Part shown: positions 32,865-44,051 of the stretch, one piece after another
How positions within the stretch are numbered: position 1 is the first letter of the stretch
How the letters are laid out: every line of letters starts with the position of its first letter
NCBI GenBank assembly: GCA_029168955.1
Contig: JAPDOI010000950.1
Span: 1-64,000, forward strand
Direction: 5' to 3'
Length of the DNA stretch: 64,000 bases
Source: Aplectana chamaeleonis
Taxonomy: Eukaryota > Nematoda > Chromadorea > Rhabditida > Cosmocercidae
The notes under the pieces: generated by a model
Databases searched by the model: none
What the model was told of the DNA's origin: nothing
The model's input: only the letters and a program-made list of their open reading frames with translations
Translations under genes and position numbers: made by a program

Positions 32865-33215
32865 TATCTATATAGCGGCCTTCGGCGTTCATCTGAGGTG
32901 GTCAAAGCAAGTATTGAGGATGAATCGGCTACCCTGGACTCAGATATCCTACTATCATGACTCTTAGTTCTCAAAATTGTCGACTTCCGGCGGGACAACA
33001 CTTGAGAAATGCGTGATAACGTATATTGTAGCGGTCTTCGGCGTTCATCTGAGATGGTGAAAGTTTGTATCCAGGGTAAATCGGCCACGCTGTACTCGAA
33101 TATCCTCTCTCATGACTCTTAGTTTTCAAAATTGTCGACCTTCAGCGGGACCACACCTGAGAAAGGTGTGGGCCCATACAGTGTAGCGCCCTTCAGCGTC
33201 CATCTTATTGTTAGA
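32865..33215 (-). repeat. Tandem repeat of about 160 bp (minus orientation)
   Basis: Two full units and a partial third, marked by TTCGGCGTTCATCTGAG at 32881 and 33037 and TTCAGCGTCCATCTT near 33192, each with CTCATGACTCTTAGTT and AAAATTGTCGAC. Inverted relative to 31768-31993, so the two arrays flank the MITE region like arms. Confidence 0.75.
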
Positions 33216-33501
33216 CGGGACAGGTGCTCACTACACACCGATGGAGAATTTGTCTCACCTTTTGAGGCTTCGATTCTACTTGGGACCCCTTCGCTTGCTT
33301 TAAGTAGCGGAACTTTTCGAACTGCGAAAACGGGACAGCTTCTCCTTCTGTGAGTTTACGCTTGACTAAATATCCTACTCTTGTGACTCGTAAAAGAATA
33401 TGGACTTCCTTGCTGGATCGAACTTTTTTTCAAACATCCGCATTTCATTACACAGCACGAGCTGTTAAAATTTACATATAGTTTATCTTTTTCAGCTTTT
33501 C
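33216..33501. other. Spacer, no gene seen
   Basis: Unassigned. Confidence 0.4.
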
Positions 33502-33994
33502 TTAGAGGCAGTGTTCACGAAAAAAATGTGTTACAGTTTCCACTAGGAATGGGTAGTGGAGGGGCAAACTGTAACGTTGACGTCAAAAGAACGCATGAAA
33601 ACGAGCCTGGAAGAGCCCCAAGAGAGCCCGAAGTTGCCACTTCGAGCGCAAGGCCAACCCCAAAAGCGCAACACACGCCCACCGACGTGAACAGATGAAT
33701 GCTCGAGATCGTAAAATGAGCGATGATTTCCATTCATTAGCCCCGTTCTTCCGTTCATTCTCAGCTTCTCTCTTTACTCAGGTCAGTTCGTATAGATCGC
33801 CTGCAAAAGACGGAAGTTACAAGCCTTGGACGACTCGTCCACCATGTTTCCTTAGCTCAATATTTGTGGGACCATAATTCCGTTCCCAGAAGGTCTTGTA
33901 CGATATCAGAGACATCATTAGAATCAGCATGGGGCCGTTTTCAAGATAGGTGGAAAAACTGAAAAACGATTCTTATTGTGAACACTGCCTTTAA
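33502..33994. mobile_element. TTAA element, AGGCAGTGTTCACG ends (family copy 1)
   Basis: 493 bp with left end GAGGCAGTGTTCACGAAAAA and right end (reversed) AGGCAGTGTTCACAATAAG. TTAA is intact on the right (33991-33994) and mutated to TTAG on the left. It matches 43101-43587 throughout, for example CCACTAGGAATGGGTAGTGG and CTGTAACGTTGACGTC. Confidence 0.9.
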
Positions 33995-35319
33995 CATTAA
34001 TGCTATGAGCGCTGTTTGTGCTTTCATGCTATCAAACATCCAAATTTTTCGCAAAGCATTGGCTTCGAGCTGTCAGTTTTGGTTTCATAACCATTAAACA
34101 ATTTTATACTTACCATTTGAATACGACAAGAGAAATTTAACTGCAGTGAAACGTTAGAGGTAGGTAAACCTTTTGGATAAACTGCTTGAACACATCAGCT
34201 CTTGGTAGGGGTGGGAGAAAACGATCGAAAATTCACCTAATAACGATCAGAGGGGGGTCTGAGCAAAATTGCCATCAGAGGGGGGGGGGAGGTCTGAGCA
34301 AAATTGGCCGGCCCACACCTCGTGCAGAACCCTGGTTGGGCGACACCGTTAGCCTGGTCCGCTCGGCGTTCACTTGCCCAACGCCGCGGCTCTGCAAACC
34401 TTTATTCGCCTTATTACCTTATTCAGTATAAAACTGATAGTAATTTGAATTGCCCATATGGTAGACTGCGATATGATGAGACACTGATATTGGTTACGTG
34501 ACGAATTAAAGCAGATCACACCGTAGAGTAAGGTTATGTGAATAGACAGAGCGAGTATAAATACAATCGTATTGTTGGCGTACTGTATAATGTTCCACGC
34601 GTCTAATTCATCCATAGCTGCCGACTGGAAATAGCCACTTGCGAGGAAGGAGGGTTACTTATACATATTACATTTCCAGATATTCGAAGTTATGAAACTG
34701 CGAGTGCTAACCATAATGTAGGATTTGCCAATGTCGAGAACGAGAAGAGTTACTGCCACGTATCAGAGTGTATTCCCAAGGGCTCCACGTCAGAACAGTC
34801 AGAGTTTCGTCTGCACTAACCTAATTGAACCGGTGCGTGTTTTTTTTGCTTTTCGTCCATTTTACCCACTTGCCGGAACATGCTCAAACATTCAACGAAA
34901 ACAAACCAGACGAAGGTGAGTGAGCTCTTACAACAGTTCTTGACGGTGGCTCTAGGGAGTGCTATTCCTCCCAAATGCAGCTGCAAGTATTCCGGCTCGC
35001 TGGAAGATTTATTGATGCTCGTTACGGAGCGCAGGGATAGAATGCTCTACAGGGTGGGCGCTGGCCTCTTACTACATCGTCGAGGGCCTGCCCAGTGTCA
35101 ACTAAGATAGCATGGCAATTACGAAACAGGCATGAAGTGTATACAATGTATACATCACGGGCGGTGAATTGAAAACCTTTCTAATACATACTGCTGTAAG
35201 CCATAGATCTGAAGGTTCTTGTAGAGCACCAGAGCAGATGGAAGCAGACGGAACTTAACAAGACAATGAATTTATTGAAAAACGGAAAAAATCGGGAATA
35301 CGCTACGCATCCCCAGTGC
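33995..35319. other. Spacer, no gene seen
   Basis: 34250-34330 carries G-run and GGTCTGAGCAAAATTG duplications related to 30895-30965. A pyrimidine tract before 34840 is splice-acceptor-like, but no coding frame supports an exon. Confidence 0.4.
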
Positions 35320-35339
35320 ACTACCATGCGAACATAAAC

Positions 35340-36480
35340 TGTGGCGACATGCATAAACGACCTCTGAAGACGCTTAAGAATCGCTTGCGCCGCGCGCGCT
35401 TTAGTGAACTTATTTTGCGGAGAGCCATACGCGGTTCATACAGCAAGAGTAAGCGACAAGCACGCAGAGTGCTCTACTGTGCTGAACACTACTAATGGAG
35501 TGGCAGTTGATGAAGCGATGATGTCAATATGCAAGGGCTACTTTAGTGTACTTCTGAACCGTCAGACGCCACCAGTACCTTAGCTCCTGCAAGTTCAGGG
35601 AACACATTACGATGTCGGTGAGGATTCGCCGACTGACAACGTCTGTGGTGGAAAAATCTGTGCATTGTCGTTATGTCACGTTCGCCTTACGTAACGCGAT
35701 AAACAAACAAGCAAATGTTGAAAGCTCCTTCACCGTCTGTGAATACTGAAATAACAAACACAAATCGCGCTGTATGGATGAGCGAAAGTATACCCGATTC
35801 GTGGAGAAGTGACTTCGTGAAATTCGTAAAATTGTATCCATGGCAAAAAAAAACTCAAAATCCCTATTCATTGACCAAAAAGCGGAGCACGACGCCCTCC
35901 ACTCCGCATTCGACTCTCCTCCTCGTGATCGATTGCTCAGTGCTATGCGTGCCGCTGTCCCGGAAAAGTATGTTCGACTAATAAACATAAACAAAGGAAC
36001 AACAGCAGCACTTGCTACACCTGTCACGTCAGCTTCTGAGGCGAAAAGAGAGGTAGGGGCGACGAGCCGTAGCAGGACCTTTTTTCTATTGAAATCCGCA
36101 GATGATGAAATCAGAGTTGCATAACAGTTTTCTGCGTCCCCTCTTGTCTACCGGGAGTATGCCGACGACATTGTGTTCTTTGCTGATAACAACGCAAAAC
36201 TGCAAAGAATTGTGAACTACGTTCAGAAGAATGCAGCAGCCTGCGGACTTTGCCCCTGTCCCGAGAAGGGCAAGCAGATCTTGGTCTTCCGGAGGCCTCC
36301 AGTAGAAGGCTGTGCAGACGGAAAACGTATCGAAGGGTTGCTTTTGTTATTTGGGCTGTTTGTTGAGGAACGATGGTATTGCTCGTGCAACCAGAAAATG
36401 TATGGCTGTGGACACCACAGCAGCCTGTAATGCGTCGCGTGCGCCCACAAGAAATGTCGTGATCGATCAGCGCCCGAGAC
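35340..36480 (+). pseudogene. Linker and RT domain of the RTE-like LINE
   Basis: The catalytic box EYADDIVFFA is intact, but the protein is spread over three frames with several stops, and the part between the fingers and the palm is shortened. The palm block AFDSPPRDRLL sits near 35907. The post-palm part continues past the insert at 37922. Not expressed as a whole protein in this state. Confidence 0.7.
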
Positions 36481-37435
36481 AGGCGCGCGAGCCGCTGAGT
36501 GGTCCCCAACCAGTGAAGGCCCCGTCATAGTCGGTGGATCTACTGAGTCCCACCGGGTCGACACGCACCGAATTCGTGGAAGACGGGTGCAAAAAAATCA
36601 ACCCACTGAGTCCGACTGCGACCGTCTGGGGTCCACCGCAATCCCCGCGGTCGATACTGATGGTTCTCATGCGTACAAGGGCGAGGCCAATGCATCGACT
36701 GAGTCCCATTGAGTCCCGCTGCGTCCCAACCGGAGCCAGCTTCGCCCCACCTGGTCGATATTGGAGTTTCTCACGTGATTTGGGTGCATTTTCTTCGGCC
36801 GACTGCGACCTGCCGAGTCCCACCGCATCTCGACTCTCGTCGTCTGCGCTCTGCCCCACCTGCTGCTGCCGCTGAGGGGGGGGGCCTGATGGGCGACAAT
36901 CGCCATTTGCCGTTTGTCGTCAGCAGGCCATTTTTTGCCGTTTGTCGTTCGCCGAAATTTTTGTTTTTTTTTCCGGCAAAAGTCGACAAAACATTGAAAG
37001 GAAACGCCGCCTATGCTCGCGACTACGTAGGCACTAGGGATGATCCGATTATCCGTTGTTCGCTTAACCGTTATCCTGGGTTTTTACTCATCTGGGGTGG
37101 TAGTTAATGGTTTGAAAACGCGTGTTAACTCGCGGTAAGTTCGTGGTAGACGGCAGCTAAACGCGAGCTTTTTATTTGAAGATTTTCAGGAAAGAGACCG
37201 GACATTGCTCAAACTACGCACTCGCACGCCACGGTATGAGCCACTGGATACGCATAGTGTAAAAAAATCCCGAAAAGAGATGATCCATTCTGCCTTTTAT
37301 GAAAAAATATTAGCTTAGAAAGAAATTTCCAAAGATTTGCAGAACTTTTTTCCAGCTCGCAGTATGCTCGCGCAAAACTGCAACTTAACTCGAGCTGACA
37401 GAAAAATTGGAAATAGTGTGTGATAGAGGAAAAAG
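36481..37435. repeat. Insert with degenerate ACTGAGTCCCAC repeats and TTTGCCGTTTGTCG blocks
   Basis: 36530-36850 repeats words such as CTGAGTCCCA, GTCCGACTGCGACC and CCACCTGGTCGATA at irregular spacing; long frames open on both strands there reflect this bias. 36895-36990 carries CGCCATTTGCCGTTTGTCGT and related words that recur at 37680-37750 (TTGCCGATTGCCGTTTGCCG). No gene was recognised. It lies inside the RTE-like LINE. Confidence 0.5.
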
Positions 37436-37530
37436 TTTTTTTTACACAAGGTGCTGATTTGATCGCAAAATGCTTGGCTCTTGGCGAGATTGAACCAGCA
37501 TATTCCCTTTTGGGGGAGTCTTGTTGTTGT
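37436..37530 (-). mobile_element. Truncated tRNA-like SINE
   Basis: T-run then TACACAAGGTGCTGATTTGA, TCGCAAAATGCTTGGCTC, GGCGAGATTGAACCAGCATA and TTCCCTTTTGGGGGAG. This is a diverged copy of the 3' half of the SINE units at 58377-59287, in the same orientation, with the poly(A)-side end at 37436-37443 and truncation near 37525. Confidence 0.8.
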
Positions 37531-37921
37531 CTTGTTTTTGTTCATCTGATGTCTTGAAATGGAACAGCTCCCATGAATTATCATTAGAACATTGATACAA
37601 GTATTGGAAGAAAAGGGAAAAAAGTAGAACGGCACATTAGAATAACTTTTGGGCCAATCTAAAAGAAGTTTTAATACCGTTTGCCGATTGCCGTTTGCCG
37701 GCCGTTTTTGGGATTTTCTTGTCGATTGTCGTTCAACGAAATCTCAAAGTCGTTTACGGAACATCCCTGTTCCCAACCATACCTTTCGCGGACACACCCA
37801 CCATAGTTATGCAGCGGATATTCATGAACGATGTGCGAAGCTGCATCTGCACTCACTCCTCTAACCATCACTCTAACCATCTGCACTCACTCCTCTCCTC
37901 TATTTGTGGTCTACTCCAATG
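37531..37921. other. Rest of the insert, no gene seen
   Basis: Includes the second TTGCCGTTTGCCGG block (37680-37750) and a doubled CATCTGCACTCACTCCTCT at 37845-37895. Confidence 0.4.
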
Positions 37922-38020
37922 CGAATGAAGTCAATTTGCGCGTCTACCTCTCCGCTATTCGCCTTATCATTATGCACAATCAGAGGTTTGGCGGCAATGA
38001 GGATGTAAATGAAAACTTTG

Positions 38021-38675
38021 TTTTGCATGGAGAGGAAGCTGTTTAGACGTTTGCTTAGATATTTCTGGCCGCGAATGTGCCATATTGTAGCTACTCACAT
38101 CAAATTCGACGCGCTACATACACGCTTGACACGAGAGAAATGCTAGTATCTCCCAAAGCCATCTCAAGCGGCTGCGGAAGGCCGACGTAGACTGTTTGGG
38201 CGTATTCCAGGGGCCGGATTCATCAACGCGGCAGCGCTGGTAGCGCTATCCAGTTGTATCGCTACCCACGGTAGATTGCTACTCTATCCATCACATTGTG
38301 ATTTATGAGCTCAATGCTACCGTGGGTAGCGCTACCAAGCAGTTACTCCTGAAAGCGTTATGTGTGTGGATATGCCGCCGTGTTTTACAAACGACGGCTA
38401 TTGCACATTTCTTGTAATCGCTTTCCAAAAGCTTAACCTTTTGAAAACTCAGAAAACTTAAAGCATAAAATAACCTTGAATAAAGTAAATCTATTTTCGA
38501 ATCACATGAAGAATTTAGCGGTATGGGAAACACGGCTACTGTTTTCGGTTTTTCCAGTAGATTTTATTAATATGTTCTTTTATCTGTAACATATGTAATT
38601 TGAATATTGAGAATGAGGATGATGTGTATATTAATCGGGAAATTTTTTTTGGGACGCTCAAATGATTTCGCGTCT
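38021..38675. other. Spacer with GGTAGCGCTACC palindromes
   Basis: 38230-38340 has GCTGGTAGCGCTATCC, GCTACCCACGGTAG, CTACCGTGGGTAGCGCTACC and a central CACATTGTG, forming nested inverted pairs. Possibly a small inverted-repeat element. No gene. Confidence 0.5.
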
Positions 38676-39658
38676 CATATGTGCAATACCGCGCGTATCT
38701 TTTGGTCATCCGGCGCGCTAGGGCGCTGGAGCCCGCCGTTTGGCGTCGTTTCTCCATAACTCGGTTCAAAGTTGTTTAATTCGAAAGTAAACGTCAGATT
38801 AGAAATCAGCATGGAAAGTGCGAACTAGTGAACGTACAAATGTTTTAAAAAATCTAATAGGAGAGATTTTGGGTTACGGTAGCTATCAAATGTTTCCTGT
38901 GTTCAAAATGATTGGCGATGAGAGTAGTAGAACATGGTTTTTTAACATTTCCTTGTATTTGTCACACTCGTATATTGTTTTTTAACCTCTGAGTTCCTTC
39001 CGGAGTGTTCTGTCACCAATCTGTCAAGAAAATTTCAATACCAAACCACCATTCCTAACCATATGTGGATATGAAGGCTATCGACTTACGATTTTTTTCT
39101 ATATTGGTGATAAAATTTCAAAAAAATGCCACACTTCATTGAGAATTTAGGTTAGAAGAAGTCAGTCCGACGTTTCGCCTTTAAGATGAAATATTTTTTT
39201 TGTTTTCGGATATAACCATGACCGGTTCCATGGCAAATTTTACCAGGCATGTGAAAATTACAGCAATGCAGCTCTTGCCCTTTGCGGGATGAAATCAGGT
39301 TCAAAATCAGGTAGTGCATGAAATTCTTTCGAAAAATTAGCAATTGAGAATATTTCAAATTTTTTAAAAGTTTAAATTCCATTTATGTTCCCAAACTTTA
39401 TTTTTATACTAAAAACCTCCTAGGACACCAAGCATTTTTACCAGCGCATGAATAAGCTTGTTAATTGTTCCAACGATGTGGAATTCGCCGACACATTCTA
39501 AACTTTAAGAAGAAGAGATGGCGAAACTGAATTTTCATCAAGATTTCCTAGTTTGGACTCCATCCCAGACGCCTCTTGAAACTAATTATTTTTCAAATTT
39601 CATTCATAAAATTCTTATGAAATCAGGTAATCCACAATTTCTTCGGCTACCAAGTACT
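38676..39658. repeat. Large palindrome, left outer arm
   Basis: Runs as the reverse complement of 44342-45303. Shared landmarks: GCGCGTATCTTTTGGTCATC, CGGCGCGCTAGGGCGC, GGCGTCGTTTCTCCATAACT, CACATTGAG-like words, GATTTTGAACCTGATTTC (minus) and GTTTGGACTCCATCCCAGAC. Substitutions and small indels put it well short of identity, so it is not a recent assembly duplication. No coding sense is proven. Confidence 0.85.
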
Positions 39659-39667
39659 AGCCGCTAT

Positions 39668-41017
39668 ATGGATCCAAGATGTTCAACCTACGCGTGGTGG
39701 ATCTGTGGAGTCGACGTATGGAGGCTCATCAAACGAACATCAATCACTCCATGTGGAGTTTTTTCGTATTGGGAGTGTAGATGGCTGGCTGCTACCCTCC
39801 TCTGTATTCTACTTCTACGAGCTGGCGTCGAGAGGAATCCGGGACCGCGCAGCAAGGCACCACGATATCCCTGCCGTCACTGCGGGCTATCTGCCCAACA
39901 TGCAAGCATTCAATGTGGCAGTTGCCTTGGCTGGGTGCACCTCAAATGTTCGGGATTGTCCAGCTATGATGACTACACTCATGCTTACTGTTGTATGACT
40001 TGCTCTGTAAATCCTCCTAGGGTTCCTCAACATTGTCTAAGCATTTATCAACTCAATATAAAAGGCCTGCGTGCCAAACTTGCTGAACTCACAGTGTACG
40101 TAGATCGCACTCAACCTGATGTCATCCTCCTGCAGGAGACCAAGCTTAGCACATCTTCCTCCTCTCTCCCCCGTCTCCCCGGTAATTCATCCTATCATAT
40201 TCCACGTACTTCCAATGGCAGTGATGTTTCAACGTTTGTAAAATCATCCATCCCTTCTCACATTATTGCTCTTCCCAATGATGATGTTGTTGAATGTCTT
40301 GGAGTTCATATTGTATTACAAAGTGGCCCCTTGATATGTCAATGTCTATATACCCCCCCCACAACATCCTGTCCCAATGCGTTTGACCCCTCAAATTACT
40401 TACATACTGTCCATACTGCCTTTTCATCTAGTTCAGTTGTAGTGGCTGGTGCTTCCAATGCTCATTCTCCTTCGTGGTTCTCTCCTCTAGAGCCTGACAA
40501 TAGTGGTGAGCTCATTGAGTTATTCGCTGATGATTGTGATTTTGTGCCTATCAATGAGGATTCTCCCACTGGTCTTCCGGCAGTGAGTAGGCCTTCCTCA
40601 CCTGATATAACCTTTGTATCATCCTCGCTATCTATCTCCTGTAACTGGTCTACCGATGTGGCGCTGACCAGTGATCATCTTCCCATTATTACGTCATTGG
40701 ATCTGTTACTTAATAGTTTGCTTGCTCCGTTCTCTGGCTCTCGCTGTATGTCCTATTCTAATTATCGTAAGGCTAACTGGGAGCTATTCAAAGAGGTGTT
40801 GCTCAGCCAGGTGGCCAGCTACCCGTGGAACGGCTCAGTCTACGACAAGGAGAAGTTTATTGTCGATGCCATAGGACGTGCTTCCAAAGCTGCTATTCCT
40901 ACTGGACGTGTAAAGACTTTTCACCCAAACGTGCCCAGTGAAGTGCTTGGGCTGATCACTACGAGAGACGACAAACGAGGATCGGACCCCAATGATCCAA
41001 CGATACAACTGCTGTAA
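39668..41017 (+). pseudogene. LINE ORF, N-terminal half: 2A-like, PHD finger, APE endonuclease
   Basis: The open frame runs from 39518, but residues before the Met at 39668 belong to the palindrome arm. Counting from 39518: a hydrophobic lead (AATLLCILLL, 91-100) followed by RAGVERNPGP (101-110) matches the 2A-like ribosome-skipping motif, with Gly where Asp is usual. Next is a C4HC3 PHD-type finger with Cys119/122, Cys133/136, His141/Cys144 and Cys159/162. The APE domain follows, with QLNIKGLR, ILLQETKL, a VVAGASNAHSP block (the usual GDFN is degenerate) and LTSDHLPI. Ends at an in-frame stop at 41017 just before the RT. Confidence 0.8.
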
Positions 41018-42349
41018 GAAAACATCACCGCATTGCTAAGTCAACACAAGCAGCAACGCTGGAAAGAGCTCACCGAGTCGATCGATTTTGCCATGGATGC
41101 CAAAAAAGCTTGGACCACCTTGGAACAGCTCTCAGGCAAAAAGATGAGCACTGATCGCAACATGCTCGAATTTCCGTCTGGAAGATTCGGCACGGATAAG
41201 CTGCTGTCTGCTCGACAAGCCTATTACATCTGCGTCAACGCCTCGGGATAAGCAATGCGAGCAATCAGGAAGCTCCGGTCGACTGAATGTCCATGCCATC
41301 TGGACCCGGCAATCCTGATCCCTATCATGAACTGCTCTCTGATCTTATTCATTCGTCATTCAGTTCTGGTGTTATTCCGGCCCGCTGGAAACAAGCTGTC
41401 GTCATCCCCATCGCAAAGGCGCCGGATAAGGCTCAATCCGCTCTCCTCCAAAACGCGTTGCAGCACAACACTCACCAGCATGGTTTCAAAGGGAGCATTC
41501 CACCATCACTGCCCTGACGTCAATCACCGAGCAAATCATTGCTGGATTTAATCGCAAGACTCCGGGCTGGTAGAAGCCTCGTCGTTGCTAATGATCTCAC
41601 GGCTGCGTTTGATAGCGTCAGTATCCCGCTTCTATCGAAATCCATACTGGAATAGGATATGCTCTGTTGGTCTAAAAGATAGATTAATAGCTTTATCAAA
41701 CACCGGTTCATTCATGTAAGGTTCGACGGACATCTATCTTTTTCGGTCCCTTCGAAAGCCGGTGTCCTGCAAGGCGGGGTGTTATCCCCGAGCCTGTTCT
41801 CGCTATTTCTGTCTGATATTCCTGAGCCACCAACTGGTATTCATCTGTGCCTGTACGCCGATGACATCACAATCGTTTGCACGGACTCAGTTATCGATCG
41901 GGCCACTGCTGCCATGAATGACTGCTTACGGACCCTGGCAGTATATCTTAAATCAAAGTCGCTGACTGTCTCTGCCTCCAAATCTAGTGCTACACTATGT
42001 ACGACAGCTACTATCGAACATCGACTACATCCCAAAGTCGTCTGGGATGGTCACGAGCTGCCACTGTCTAAGCATTCTCGACTATTGGGAGTTTTCCTGG
42101 ACCCCTCTTTACGATTCCATGAGAACACGCGTATACGAGCTGCCGCTGCCAACTCGCGCAACAACATTCTTCGCGCTTTGGCTGGAACCTCGTGGGGCAG
42201 CACGAGAGAAGTACTACGGACTTATAGAGCCATGGTCCAGCCGGTCTTGGAATATGGCGCCCCTATTTGGACCAGAGATCTCTCTGAATCCTCTTGGTGC
42301 AAGTAGCAGAGAGCGTAGAATACTGCTCTCAGGCTTGTTACTGGATGTC
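39670..42349 (+). mobile_element. LINE with 2A-like peptide, PHD finger, APE nuclease and RT, flanked by an 11-bp duplication
   Basis: AGCCGCTATAT is present on both sides (39659-39669 and 42350-42360), while the matching point of the other palindrome arm (about 44325-44340) has it once; that arm is the empty site. The element begins next to the start codon at 39668 and stops inside the post-RT region (around NTALRLVTGC), so it lacks its 3' end and UTR. Domain order is 2A-like, PHD, APE, RT. The RT is broken by stops at 41018, 41250 and about 41517-41660. The clade is uncertain (I/Jockey-like or CR1-like). Confidence 0.8.
41033..42349 (+). pseudogene. LINE ORF, RT half (broken, 3'-truncated)
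   Basis: Pieces in order: KKAWTTLEQLSGKK (about 41100), GPGNPDPYHELLSDLIHSSF and VIPARWKQAVVIPIAK (41298-41430), VVANDLTAAFDSVSIPLL (about 41580-41640), then a long frame 41779-42306 with SPSLFSLFLSDIP, LCLYADDITIVCTD (catalytic Asp pair intact), LLGVFLDPSLRFHENTRI, ILRALAGTSWG and QPVLEYGAPIW. Frameshifts occur near 41250, 41517 and 41660. The sequence ends at 42349, inside the domain that normally follows the palm. Confidence 0.8.
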
Positions 42350-42676
42350 AGCCGCTATATTGAGGACCGAATATTTTCGAATAATCCGTTCAATCTATAA
42401 TTTGCCTCTATCTCGAAACGCTTTGGGCTCTCATTGGTTTTCAGACACCAAGTAAGGGGGAAACTTTCCAGAATCCATAGCAAAGTGAAAGTTTCCGCAT
42501 TCACAGAATCAAAATTATCGGTTATTCGAAAAGGTTCGAATATTCGATTTTTTCGAAGCTTGAGTACTGCTCGATGCCTGGAAATGGAAAGCAGCGCATG
42601 CCATTCTGGCATTGAAGCAAAAGAAAGATTGATTGAATTATTCGAAATTATTCGGTCCTCACTATACTAGCCGCTA
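42350..42676. mobile_element. MITE in left palindrome arm, TAGTGAGGACCGAATA ends
   Basis: Starts TATTGAGGACCGAATATTTT and ends TTATTCGGTCCTCACTA. The direct repeat TACTAGCCGCTA lies at 39655-39666 (before the LINE that hit the MITE edge) and at 42665-42676, so the original MITE had a 12-bp flanking repeat. It matches 44064-44329. No transposase. Confidence 0.75.
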
Positions 42677-43100
42677 AGATCTCACCAGCGACCCTTGCGT
42701 AGAGCCATGTTCAGAGCACTCTCGCGGCCGTTGCTGCGCCGCAGAGACTCATTCACGAAAATAGCGAAAAAAATTAATTCACAGTTGAACCCCATGTAAG
42801 GTTATTTTTTGATAGAGGGCCAAGGGAGCCTAAAGGCGAGGGTCTTGGGCATGTACTAAACCACCGCCCGTTTTCACAACAACACGAGAAATATTTCGTG
42901 AGAAGACATTACAACGAATACTAATGTGATATGTTTCTACCGTGTTTGTCACGACGAAACACCCTTCAAGGCAAAAACTACGATGCAGAATGGGAAATGA
43001 ACTTGCGTCGTTCTTATCACAACGGCGTGCACGCCAACTACTCCAATCTGCACATGCTAATATGGGCTATCAAACCTACGAGGTGATGAAACAGGCGCAG
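42677..43100. other. Palindrome inner arm and spacer
   Basis: 42677-42745 (CCAGCGACCCTTGCGTAGAG, CTCTCGCGGCCGTTGC) is the reverse complement of about 43985-44051. The rest, 42746-43100, is unpaired spacer with no gene. Confidence 0.6.
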
Positions 43101-43587
43101 TTAAAGGCAGTGTTCACGATAAAACATGTAATTTAGTTTCCACTAGGAATGGGTAGTGGAGGGGCACACTGTAACGTTGACGTCGAAAGAACGCATGAAA
43201 ACGAGCCAGGAAGAGCCTCAAAAAAGATCGGAGTTGCCACTTCGAGCGCAAGGCAAACTCCAAAAGCGCAACACCCGACGTGAACAAATGAATGCTCGAG
43301 ATCGTGTGATGAGCGATGATTTCCAATCATTAGCCCCGTTCTTCCCTTCATTCTCAACTTCTCTCTTTACTCAGGTCAGCTCGCATACATCGGCTGCGAA
43401 AGACGGAAGTTACAAGCCTCGGAAAACTCGTCCAACATGCTTCCTTAGCTCAATCTTTGAGGGATGATAACTCCGTTCCCAGATGGTCTTGTACGATTTC
43501 AGCGACATCATTGGAATCAGCATGGGGCCGTTATGAAGATAGGCAATAGAACAGAAAAACGATGTTTACCGTGAACACTACCTTTAA
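43101..43587. mobile_element. TTAA element, AGGCAGTGTTCACG ends (family copy 2)
   Basis: 487 bp between TTAA at 43101-43104 and 43584-43587. Left end AGGCAGTGTTCACGATAA; right end reversed AGGTAGTGTTCACGGTAA. Matches 33502-33994 over its length. It occupies the loop of the large palindrome. Confidence 0.9.
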
Positions 43588-44051
43588 GTGCAGAAACTTC
43601 GGGCAAACGTATGAACTGAGCCAGCAACGTTCACCCATTGATGGCGCGCACACCAACTGTTCCAATCATGTCCTGGGCCTCCCTTCAATTGAATGCTATG
43701 ATGGTCCGTCATACCGATCCCTGCGTAATACCTCCCACAAATCGGAAGCATTTGAAATCATGATCGATCCATAAAAGGCCCATACCAATTATGGGACACT
43801 TCAAACTATTACCTTTTCACTGCACTGTTTCAATGTTTTTCTATCATTGTACCACCCGTAATTTCGGTTTTTTTAACTTTCACCATGAACGCTTTCTAAA
43901 GCACAAAGCGGTATTGAGAAAGAGTGAAGGCCGTTTCCAAACTTGTTCTAAAGTCAGGTTGGGGCAGCGGGATAATTCCGGCTGCCGGCGCCTGCAACGG
44001 CCGCGAGAGCGCTCTGAACATGGCTCTACGCAAGGGTCGCTGGTGAAACCT
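43588..44051. other. Palindrome spacer and right inner arm
   Basis: 43588-43984 is unpaired and holds no supported gene. 43985-44051 pairs with 42677-42745. Confidence 0.6.

Larger units (their letters stand above)
35320..38020 (+). mobile_element. RTE-like LINE relic with a 1.4-kb insert
   Basis: Matches in order: TLKNRLRRARFSELILRRAI and SKSKRQARRVLY (35370-35490), MSICKGYFSVLLNRQTPP (35525), QGTHYDVGEDSPTDN (35600), SESIPDSWR (35780), then FDSPPRDRLLSAMRA (35900), EYADDIVFFADNNAKLQRIV (36158) and CYLGCLLRNDG (36330). After an insert at about 36480-37880 it resumes with NEVNLRVYLSAIRLI (37922-37970). The gene order is that of an RTE-type LINE linker, RT and post-palm region. Confidence 0.7.

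Noticed and set aside
36534..36906. Open frames on both strands in a C-rich region
   Set aside because: Compositional bias in a degenerate repeat; no domain, and the frames mirror each other.
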